This document shows positions 27,001 to 39,000 of a stretch of 64,000 nt of DNA, piece after piece. A program made the translations under genes and the position numbers. The stretch's first letter is position 1. Each line of letters starts with the position of its first letter. The stretch is taken from positions 716,098 to 780,097 of the forward strand of contig VWZF01005196.1 of assembly GCA_013396755.1 (NCBI GenBank), written 5' to 3'. This DNA is from Sclerurus mexicanus. Its lineage: Eukaryota > Chordata > Aves > Passeriformes > Furnariidae. Below the pieces are notes generated by a model. That model did not search any database, was not told where the DNA came from, and saw only the letters and a list, made by a program, of their open reading frames with translations.

Positions 27001-30000
27001 AAGTCATATTAACATAGACTTTAAAAATAGTTGGAAGATATCAGAACTGCAGGAAGCTCACTGTGGCTGGATTCGCATACTGTTTCCAAGTTTACATTCA
27101 GTCATCAAACACATTAAATTTATATCCACACTGTTTAGCTTTTTGACTGCTAAGCACATCTACCTGTTCGCTGGGATAGTTTGTTTTTTCATGTTTAGAT
27201 TTTGGGGTTGATGTTTCCATAAGCAGACCACAATTAGGAATTGTGTCTGCTCAGGTCTATAGTACTGACTAAATTTGATGTCTCTACGGTATGATATGGG
27301 AACCCTGGACTGTGGGTCTGGGAGCTTTCAGAAAATTCCTGGAAGGCCAAGTTAGCCATACAATTCAAAATATAGACAAAATTACAGGATTTCCTATAAG
27401 AATATTGGGTATTACCAGTATAATCATTTATATCTGAATATGTATGCTTTATTTGTAATTAACGGACAGTCTTTTTTCAAGTGTGACTGTTATAGTAGTC
27501 TGCTGTAACTCTGTATGAATTTTAAGTAGAGACAAGTGTAGCCAGTAACTCTTAACTATCTATGAATTATACATTGGTAGTACAGATGAAGCCACCTATG
27601 TATCACCAAATGGATGCCATTCAAGGTGTCTTAAAGCATTTTGCGGGACTTAGGGGAGATTATGTTGCATCAGTAGGTATAACTCCATGTTTTCACTACA
27701 TGAAGATGATGGATGAAGCTCCATTCTCTTGTAATAATCAGTGAATGACAAACCACTGAATGAATGCGTAGTCTTTGAGCTGAAGTTTTTTGCATTGTTA
27801 CGGTTGTTGAGAGGAGACAAGAGGAGCTTGGTCTGCACTGCTTGCTTACTTTTTCATTCTTTCCTTTCTCTTTCCTCTTCCTCAGACACTGGCGTAAAAG
27901 ATAACATCTATAGGAAACCTCCTATCTACAAACAGCATGGTACGGTCTGCTTTTCTCTGTTGCTGCTTTATCTATCTATACATCTTTGTAAAAAGAAGCA
28001 TATTGACTCTCAAGTTTGTTTGCTGTAGTCTTTGCATTTCATTATGTCCCTATAATCTCAAATAGAAAAGGAGAGAAAGTAACATGAAAATTAAATAACG
28101 CTTTATATAACATGCAGTCCAAGGATACAGTAAGTTCTCCAAATCTGGGATTGATGGTATTTTGATTTGTCTCTATAACGCAGAGCTGATACTATCTTCA
28201 AAGCAGTTTTCTTATTTATGGAATGATATGAAATATGTAAATGTTGAAGATTGCTCTTCTGTTTTCAAACCGTCCCTGGTATATCTAGTTTTTGTAAATC
28301 TGACTTCTAAATTGCTGGAGAAAAGTAGTTCATTGGTAAGTGGCATATATGAAATATCTGCTTTTGATCTGCAAGTTCTTCGAGCTGTAAAATATCAATA
28401 GCAATAAAAGATATCAAATAACAATAGATTTCAATAATATAATAGGTAATAATTAATTAGATAATAATAAAATATAGCAATAACAAAAAAGAACAAATGT
28501 AGTAACACCATGGCAGTTAGGAGCAAATTAATATTGGCAAGATGGGATTGGAAAAACTTTGGTAGTCCCAGCAATAAGATTCTAAACAACAGAGAGAAAT
28601 ATGTGCTCTTTTAAGCCACTGAGAATCTGACTTAAGACACTAGTAAATATGAAAAATAAAAAAAATAAAGTCTGCTTTCTTCTATTATTGTTTTTACAGT
28701 GTATTTCACCAATTAACATCAGTGCAATTTCCATGTTAGTGTGAGTGCCCACTGTCTTCTTAGTGAGGTTTGACAATGATCTTGGTTCGTGATACAGGGT
28801 TAGTTATAGGGAATTCATTTTTCTAAACTGAATTCCAATATTAATCTTTTGGAAACAAATATGTGAGGATTCTGGTGCAGTAAGACTGCCTGAAAAGTGC
28901 AGTACATTTCTGATTAAGAGAGTCATGACCTGCGTGTTCATCATGTGTGTGAGTGAAGGCACGTTAGGGATGAAAGGACGTGTCTTCAGGGATAGAGGTG
29001 GAAGAACGAAGGTTTGGCACTCTTCATGGCAAGGGAAGTTCCAGGTGGTGCCTGTGAGCATTGTCTCCGTTGAAGCAGCTCCTCCCATCCTTTGCCTTTT
29101 GCAGCACAGGGGTGACTTCCCGTGCTGTACGGAAGAGTGAGAAGGCTCTCTGTGTCTGTTCACTGACGCTTCAGCTGATAAATTTCACTAAGTGAAAGGT
29201 TAGGAAACTGCAGATACATCACTGCCTTTATGGCCAGAACAAGAAAAATTCATTTTGCATGTTTTTCTTCTGTGGTAATAGGGGTCTTTAACTGGTTTTA
29301 AATTACCCAATCAACTTTTTTTTAAAATTACACTTTTATATAGTTACCATTTTTATACTATCTTTCGTGGGAAATGGCAATTATTTTTGTTTGGATTAAG
29401 TTCTAGTTTGAATCTGATACAATAACAGGAGAAAGAACATTGTCAGCTGATGCCTCCCAGCTGAGTGAGTCAGCCTGTGCAGGTTCACTGTAACTGGTGC
29501 TTCATCATAAAGCAGCTGCACACTCAGATCATCCAGATTTCAGTAATCTCTGTGGTTTTTCTCTCTATGGTTGTGAGCAAACCAGACTCGCTGACATTTC
29601 AGTGCACTTTAGGTGTTGGTCTTTGATAGAAGTTTTCTGCTCCAAATATCCTAATCTTGGGCAAACTAACGTTACCTTTCAGTCAAGAAGATATTTTGGT
29701 TTAGTGCTTGATTTAATCCAATCTGCCAACCTTATAGTCTGCCCAAGCTCTCTAGTTCCTTCTTGGTTTTAGATATACAAATCATTTCAGGCAACTACTT
29801 AGGCTGAGGAAAAAAAAATACTGACAACAGAGAGCTGAATGTTGTAAGTGGTGTTTGGAGGGATCACAGGCAAATGGAAAATAACAATCATCTCTTGTAA
29901 ATCAGCATAGTTTCACTCGTTTACAGAAGCTGATGGTAGGACTCTAATGTCCTGTATCCTGACTGTGTCATTTAATTTTACGGATAGTTTTGGTTTGCAA

Positions 30001-33000
30001 AGAGAATTTTTTTTTCTTTTTTTTGGAGACCGGGCATTTTTATATCAATTTTCTGTCAGTCAAAGTATAGATTTTGTCAATTTTGCACTGCTGTGAGAAG
30101 TTGTCCCTCATAATCACTGGAGTGAGCATAGAATTAAATTAGCGAGTCAGAAACCTCAGTAGGTTAACAAGAATAAATGTTTTAAACCTTCTTTTCTGGA
30201 TTATAGATGTTTTAGAGGTTGCATTGAAAATACATGCTCTTTTTTTTTTCCTACCAGAGAGCAAAACATCATTTATTCTAATTAAAACAAAAAAAGAAAA
30301 CAAAAACGAGGAAGCAACAACAACAAAAAAATCTGTAAACTTTCAATCCAATAAGAGTATAAAGTAAAATAAAATTTAAAAATATTTATCTTTTGTTCTG
30401 GAAGGACTCACAGCTAAAGTGTGAACAATGACAATTCAGCTCCTCAAGCTAACAGGACACTGAACTAATACATGCTGAAAAGGAGCCAGAGAACATTCCT
30501 TTGTTGAAGAGACCGAGTTTGAACAAACAAGCACAAAAATGTTCTTTAAAATAAAAAGTGCAAGAAGCTCTTCCAAAACGTTTGGCTTTAAAAGGTTTCA
30601 GTTACATCAGCACCCAACAGATCTGCTGTAGCTACGGCTTCTGTGTTGCTATTATAAACACGAGCTTTGGAATTAAAAAAAGGTGGAAAAATGGGACATG
30701 AGAAAGATCAGGCTCAGAGCTGGGGGTTGGAAAGGGAAGAGTGTAGGAGCCTGTGTGGTTGTTGGGGGTTGTGTGTGTTTTAGAAATATTTAAATATCAT
30801 TCAAAGTTAGAAAAAAAAGAGTTTTGCAGTCCACAGATCACACTGGGCTCACGGCAGAACCGAGTGTCCCTTGAAGTGGTGAAGCTAATTCTCAGTACTG
30901 ACAAAATTCAGGGAACGTGGATTTTTCTGCCAGCAATGTGTTACATGAAGCCCACTCAGGAACTTGGGAGGGACTGCCCTTCATGGCCCCCACTGATTTT
31001 GGTTGTAATCCTCTGCATCTCTTTGAGGTCAAATGCTCTCAGGATCCTGTGAAATATTTGAAATTTCTGAATAGCATCTTGAGTGAAACTTGTTTGTTGT
31101 TTTTTTTTTTCCCTTTGAAAGCATCAACATGAGGGGAAAAAAATTCAAAAATGTGTCAGATTCTCTATATGGATTTCTGATTTAGTGAGAGGAAGATGCA
31201 TGTACATAACAGGGAACAGCTTGTTGACTGGTGATTTAGAGTGTGCTCCCAAAATATAAGTAAAGGTTTATGTCCTTCTTGCAATGCAGGGACTTTATTC
31301 CTCATCTATCATATTTGAATATTTCTTCCTCTTTATTTCTCAGAGAAGCAGCTTGCCATTTTGAGAAAGTACCTTTGTCACGATGCTGTTAGCTAACTGT
31401 GAAAACCTTGAGTTTTTTCACACCCTCTACAGTTACAGGTTTTCACCTCTAACCCATAGATATTTTCCTTATGGCAATTTGTAATTTTTGAAATATCACC
31501 TTCTCAGCAAAACCTGTTAAGGTCTGGATGTGAGCTGTGTGATGGCACCATTCTAATGGTGCAACTTAATCTCCTCTCCACCTCTGTCTCTTAGAATCCC
31601 AGCTGAGCCTTATCTTTGTATTATTATAGTGTTTCTATTAATAATAAATATGTTTTCTGTCTACATTGCATTGCATGGGGCTGTTTTTGTCAGGTTTTGC
31701 AGACAGCTCCCTTGTTTCACTAACTTCTCATGAGCTTAATATTATGCCAGGTTCTTATGTTACTCCAGTGTTGCACAATTAAAACTCTCCCCAAAACTAC
31801 ACACAGAGTGATAAAGGAACAAGTAGGACTCAAATTTTGAGAACTTATCTGAAATTGTGTTAAATTTGGCACTAAGTCTTTCTGTAAGATTCTCAGGTAT
31901 AATTCAGTGTCTGGAACAGTACCCTGGGACATAAAAACCACATTTGATTGTTGGGAACTATCTATTTAATAGCTTTTAGGTTTTCAATCTCCTTCTTAGC
32001 AGGTTGGAAAGTTACAAGAAAATAAACCAGTGGTAAAATATCAGCAATATTTTTTTATTAAAACACTCTTTAAGAGGCAAACACAATTGGAAGAGGGCAA
32101 TATAGTCAGAAAAGTGGTTGGTCAAGAATTTTACATTTTAGACACAACCTGTCTTGCAGATTTCATGAAGTAATGCCAAGCTTGTTCCTAGTCTTTTTTA
32201 CCATCATTGTCTATCCTCTTTGGGAATTTAGGAGATCCAGGTGTGACAACTACAAAATATCTGTGTGACCATATGTAGTTTCATTGTCATGGTAACACAG
32301 AAGAATGAGGGAATGGCTGCCCTGTGTGCAGTGATCATATAAATCTGTCCCTAAGTTATGATCTAGAATTATTATTCCCACCAATCATTCCCCAAAGACA
32401 GTTTCTTCCTAAAAAGATAGGTTCAAAATCCAGCAGGAATAGGTTCTCTAAATTCACTGTATACCTGAAGGATGAGTATTACTGTAATAATTTCAAAATT
32501 ATTTTAAGTAATTCTGCAAATCCATAGCTGTGCACATTGGATTTTCTGCCCAGCTCTATTTTATTCTAAATTTATTTTCTCTCCCTCTTAAAAATATTTG
32601 GAACATAACTCTAATCAAACAGAAGACTAAAAAAAAATATGTGGTAATCTGTTCTAATTTTTAAAATTAACTTAATTTTCCAGCAGCAAGAAGATCAGAT
32701 GGCGAGGATGGAAGCTTGGACCAGGACAGTAAAAAGGTAATGATCAAACAGAACAAAAGGGAGTAGTTTATTGATCTTTCTTGAAGCAACTGCTTTTTAA
32801 AACATGTTCATACATAAAGGTGTTCTTTCATGGAACTGAAATAATCATTACTACTTTTAGGCCTTTCCAAGAAGACATAGAAAAGCTTAATCTCTCACCC
32901 AAAGGGTTTAGAATGTACATTCTACAGTAAAGAGAAGTAGGGATATTGAGGTTAAGAGCAGTAAGCGCATGGATTTTCATTCAGCCTCAATATATATATT

Positions 33001-36000
33001 GGTGATTCAGCTAATCTTGCAGGCTTTTTTACTTAGGGTGCATATTAACATAGAAGAAAAATGCCAATAGCAAATAAAGTATAAGAAAATGACATAGTGT
33101 GTGTCTTCTACAGTGGGGCAGAGTGGGCAGCTTCAAGAACAGAGAAATTATTCTCAGCCCAGCTGAAAGGTAGATGGTTTTGGTAGCTGTGGTGTCTAAG
33201 TGATTATATAGTCTTTCATAATTTGATAAAGGATGGTACAAGTTGCAGTGAGCATAAACATACAAGCAGTTCACAAGACTTCTGAGACAGGTGAAGTAGG
33301 AGAACTGCATTCAGGTGTTAATCCTCTATCTTCTAACTGGCTTTTTACTCTCTCCAGCTAAAGACCAGTTGGCTTATTCTGAAAGGGGACATGGACACCA
33401 GAACTAATTCCCCGGATTCAGACACTCGGTCCCTGTCTCTTACTGCCGGATCCGACAGAGAAAACTTCCCGAGGGCGCAGGAGGGCACGACCGCCGGCTA
33501 TTCCCGTGAGTGCTGCACCCCTGCCCTGCTGGCAAAGCTGAGTAGGACTGTGGCAAAGGAAGGTGGCCCTGCTGCAGCTCTCTCTGGCCGGCTTTGTGCT
33601 TCATCTCTCTGTCATAATTACACCTATTTATCAGTTTGTTCTGCCGTGGCTTGTAAGCGTTCGGTACCTTCAGGATAGCGAAACTATTTATAGTTTCATG
33701 TTAGTGAAAAAAAGCAGCATTGCCTGTTTAAATGAACGGTGTTGTGTCTTTGGAGAGCAGAGGTTCCTTACCACAAAAAACCTGCCCCTCAAAAAGGTGC
33801 CTATTTATTATATGCTCTTTATTTTCAGTAGACAGGATGGCAGTATCAGGCAGATTTCTCACTTGTGCTAATTACTTCTTGAATGGTGGAGGCATTTCTT
33901 CTGTATTATGATAAGCATAAAGAGTACTCTTCTTCAAATATTATATTAGAATATGTTCACATTTACAACCTTGTAAGGTCACACAGCTTCCAGGTAGAAA
34001 ATGGAATAATTTTGTAACTAAATTCTGGTCTGGAGGCTATATACCCATGGTAGCTGTCAATACCACAATCATGTTCTACACATTTCTTAGTCCACATTCC
34101 AGCAAGTCAGGAGCATCAGAATTGGGTCTGAATTTTACTTTTAGATTACATGAATGACAAAAAATAGGTTAAATGAATTTGAACAGATAACTGGGCCGTT
34201 CCTCTCCCTGCCTCCTCCACTTTACACCACACAGCAGTAGCAGGTCATCTGGGGTAAACAAGTTGGGGAAGCAGTTTTCCAAAAGAATGCATCCAATGCA
34301 AGGCATGTCTGGCAGCAGGGTTAGGATGTCAGTTTTGTGGGCATTTTGGTAATGCGATAGCTGGCTCCATCAACTTATATTAAGGAAATTATGGCTTAGC
34401 TATGCAAGAAAGAGGGAAAACAGATGCTACAAAGTCTGTCACAAGGCTGTAACAAGATAAAGAAGAAAAGCTATTTTAGATCATCAGTCTCACTTAAAGG
34501 GATTTGATAACTTAATCCTCACCAGAGATCATGTCCATGTGCACAGGGTGTATTGCAGGATTCCCTGTGCACAGGAAACCAAGTCTGACCACCTCACACA
34601 TCTGACATCTATATATCATTGCCCGTGAACAAACACCTGAACCTTTTATTGTAATACATATGTTTGGGTGTGTTTGGAATCTTTCTGAAGTTGATCTGGT
34701 GCCTTTCTACACGTGTATTAAGAGAATAGTCCTTGAGTGCAAATTTTAAGTAGGAAGAGGTACATAAGCACACCAAGAACTGTGTTATACAGGAGCAACA
34801 TATGGTTTGATTTTGTTCCTGAGAATATCACTATACCTGTCATTCTTCTATATATGCATTTCTTTTATGGTTCTTAATTATTTTGGGAATGTGGAGCTAT
34901 TAAAACTAGAAATGCAAAAGATAGTTCACACCTCTGTGTCAGGGTCAATATCACCTTTGTGACAATGCAGTATAGGCTCTGTAGTTCATTTTCCATTGCT
35001 TTTTATCATCATTTCTCTGTCCCTCATGAAAGTTGGCCTCATTACCCAATTAGCAGCTACACAGAAATGACATTGGGGAAGTTTTGTTTTCCTGAAATTT
35101 ATACCTTTTTTTCTCTTTCTTTATGATTTTATTCACTCACCTGACTGTTTTAATACCTGTGGACATCCTAAGTAATTCCTTCTCTAGTCAATATTTTCCT
35201 ATTTAGTTCCAAATATTTGTAGCCTGTCACATGCCTCACTGGCCGTGGAAGAGTAGCTTTTCTGCCTCTTGCACTTATGGTTGAGGACTCTGACTTTCAG
35301 CCCCATCTCTGTGGCACAGTCAGTGACTGTCGGAGAAAATAAACTTCCTGGGTATAGGTTTGGTGCCAAGTGATTAAATGCAGAGTGGAGGGAGTTAGTA
35401 GGCATCAGACTGTGAATTGATGGTGATGTACTGAGCAAACAGCCCTGCATTCTTCTGTCCACCCTCTGGGCAAACCAGGGAAGGGTTATTCTGCTCTAGA
35501 AGATATTTGGCCACATTACATTATTTATATGCCCAGAAGAACACATCTAACAAGAAAGCACATCAGTGTGAGGCTTGTGCAATTGGCAGGCAAGAGTGGA
35601 GCTTGCATCTCCTTACCTCCACCTGTGTAAATGGGTCCTGTTACTGTACACGTAGAGGTTTAATGGTTAATCATTTACCATAATTTATTATTTCAACTGT
35701 AGTATATTTAGGGAAGCAGACATCTAGCAAGGGGTGTGACCCTTGCTGTTCATGTGTCCCTGATGTGTTGATAGGCAACTTCAGAACAGACAGATTGGAA
35801 AAAGCAGGAGCCCTATTCCTAAAGAGGATAGTTGATGTGCAGATAGTGCCTAGTTAGAGAGAAAGATTACTTTGTCTTGGTGAGATGCTCCAGAAAATTT
35901 GCTGTCCCAGTGCATCTGTGGCAGGCTGGGTCAGAACAAAACCAAACTAAACCAACCAAATAAAATAGTGTTTAACTTTGTAGCTAAGGCAGAAACAGAA

Positions 36001-39000
36001 GCTAAGTGAAAGACAGTTCCCACTGGGATCAGTGGTTCTCACCGGTGCGTTTTGGGCCATTTCGGCTGTTCTCCCGTTGGGTTTTCCCAGGCGGCCACAC
36101 GGTGTCGCCTGTGCCCGCCGATGCGGCTCAGCCTCACCTGATCTTCACCTTAGTGCATTTTTCCTTGGCAAGTGAGTAATATCACTTGGCGATAGAACAA
36201 AACTCTCTCACCCATCTTCTCTGTAGCCAAGAAACCAAGAGATTGAACTCCCCACTGATGTTCAACAGCATCAGCTTTTTCCAGGCAGGAGCAGAGATGA
36301 TAGTTCGGTTGCAGATACAGCCATTCTGTCACACAGGTATTATACTCTTTGTGTTCTGGTGTCACTACCATTCAGATAACAGGCATAAATTTCTGGTTTA
36401 ATTATATTTTTCCCCTCTCTTAAATATAAAAACTGTATTTGCTGTTCTCCAGTGGTAAGAGGTATTGGACTTGCAATTCAATGTGAGCTTATTGCTCCCT
36501 GTTTAAGTGCTTTGAATTTCATTTTTATCATGACTGTGATTCACTGGCATGCCCTTATTCCATTAGCTTTCCATCCTTGCTCAGCACTCCACCTTTTGTT
36601 CCGTGGATGAAATATTGCTCCAGTGCTGTAGCCCTACCTAGGTTACCTTTCACCTCTTCTGAATACTGACATAGCACAACTCCCAGTGATCCCATTTCTT
36701 TTTTTCCTTGTTTCCTTTTTATTTGGATAGCTGGAGAAACTTTTGCTATTTGTTTTAATATCATTTTCAGTGTTTAACTCAGCTTGACTTCTGGCAGTTT
36801 TCACTTTATCTCAGCACATTGTGAGCTCTCTGCTGATCCATCTTTTGTTTTTTCTTTCTGTATGCTTATTTCTAATAATCTCCTTAGGGTATTTATTAAT
36901 CCAGTGGGGTCTGGATTCCCTTCCTGCATTCCTCTTTGCACACAGGCTGATAACAATTTTGACAGAAAAAAAGTGGTGTGCATTCAGCTCTTTGAGCTCA
37001 CTGACTTCTGTAACACTTTGCGTCAGTTTAACGTAGTTTGCTGTACTCCAATCAAGAATGTTTATTATACACGTGTTTGTTCATCTACTGGTTAACTTTT
37101 AAACTTTCTTATTAGAGTCTTAATATTAAAAATAAAGCTCTTCAGTTGTTTCGTAGTCACCACACACAGTATCATCACATAGTTTACCCATGGTAACACC
37201 ACTTTGCCAATTTTCTCCATCTTAAAACTTTCACTTGGGTGTTTATACTCTTGCTGACTTACTTTATCCACTGCTATATCTTTGGTTTTGCTTTTGTCCA
37301 AAGAGTTTTGCAGAAAGCAAAGAAAGCTTTGTGAGTTTTTTGGTTTTTTTTCGAAGTGGTAGGATGCCAACCATTCTTTTTTAAGAAACAGAACCAAAAA
37401 ACCAGACCATATACAGCACAATCAGAAGTGATGTAAATCTAAAATGATGATACCTTTAATCCCAGTTTTAAGTCATGACTTAACACCAAGTTGGAGGGCA
37501 GAGATTTCACAAGCTCTCAGATCACAGGCTTCGCATCACATAGCTGCATAAAGCTTCCATAACGTGAGCCCACAGTTTTCCCTTCATGTCATGCCCCATA
37601 AGTTGAGTGCATCCGGGCATGCTCTTAGTTTTAGACATTTAGACGTGTTCGTGTACGTGAAATATGGAGAAAAGATGAGCATAGCTCAATTATATTTCAT
37701 CTCATTGATAGAATATATGTATTGATCTTGTAATTGCTGTTTCTGGATGTTTTCTTGGATTCTGTGTTATAATAGGCTGCAAAAGATTTGCAAAAATATA
37801 GCTATATATTATGTCTTTTACAGGATTTCCATATTCTAAATCTGCTTCTCTACCTGGCTATGGAAAGAATGGCTTACACCAAGTAGGTATACATTTAAAT
37901 ACATTCTTCAGGAAATAGTGTCTCATAAATAGACAACTTGGTAACTAGTTGAAAATCTACACAGTAATAACACTTCAAAGGTGTTTTGGCTGCCAGCCCT
38001 GTCTGACAGATTCATACCCTATGTGGGTTAGATCTTGTCTCTCTGCAAGAGTAAGACTGACTGAGGCTTCTCCTTTTAATTGTGTGCATCTTGAGCATTA
38101 GGAGTCTTGATTCTCCTCCCAAAGCAAACAAAGGTCTAAAATGTACAGGCTGCACATATTAATAGATCACAGTATAGCTTGGATTAATGATAGAGACATT
38201 TAGGCCTATAATTTAGGCAAGTAATGATCTTAGAGCATAGGTGGAGTATCCTTCATACATTGCTTTTCTTGAACCATCTGTTCTGGTTTTTTCCAGTATG
38301 CATATGTGTGTGTGTATATGTGTATACACATACAATCATTGTACTTCTAAGGCAGGGAGGGAACAGTACAGACAGAATCACAAGCAGCAATCTAGAAAGA
38401 AAAATGCCTCACAAAATTACAACCAGATCAAACTAGGCATTCTTTTTCTAGTCCTTTTTTTGAAACGTTTTTTAGACTTTAGAAAAAAGATGTCTTTGAC
38501 ATTGTGGCCACTCTTTCTCTCTGGCACCTAGCATTATGGGTTGTCAGTTCATGGCTTATATTATTAGGTGAAGAAACATTATGGTTTATAGTGATAAGCT
38601 ATACATAGATGCGTGTGCACTTATGTTTTGAAAATTGATTTGTGTCTAAATTACATGGAGAGTGCCTCATTCAAATTCCCTTCTTTTACCAAAGGAAGAT
38701 GTGAAACCTACAAAAGCCCATGAGCAGGATTAAAATTCCCAAGTGACAAGAGTCAAACTGAGAGTCACTGGAAGGAGCTACAAGAGAGCAATTATCAAGG
38801 ACTAGCTAAATGAATTTTTCCATAGCTACTGAAAGGTCCATCCCCTTGAGTTAATATTACAGGACTAATTATGGCCTGTGTTGCTCCAATACCTGGTTGC
38901 TTGAATTCTTCTCTGAGGAAATGAGTGGCACTGAGATTTCATTAAGATTTAGGAATTTGAAAGCGTCCTTATAAATCTATTCCAACCTAAGAGTCAAGAG

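Larger units (their letters stand above)
27940..32683 (+). other. ABLIM2: ABLIM2 intron I-J
   Basis: Intron of 4,744 bp. It contains an AT-only-like stretch at about 28388-28500 and a minus-strand poly(A)-tailed insert around 30239-30466 (both listed), plus A- and T-rich patches near 30005-30022 and 31100-31115. Confidence 0.82.
33506..37823 (+). other. ABLIM2: ABLIM2 intron K-L
   Basis: Intron of 4,318 bp. It contains a candidate cassette exon at 36091-36171 inside a CpG-richer stretch (about 36040-36140), an A/C-rich patch at about 35937-35967 and an old minus-strand CR1 copy at about 36560-37075. Confidence 0.82.

Noticed and set aside
36040..36140. CpG-rich patch as a possible alternative promoter
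   Set aside because: About 100 bases is too short for a CpG island and no promoter element was seen; the exon hypothesis fits better.
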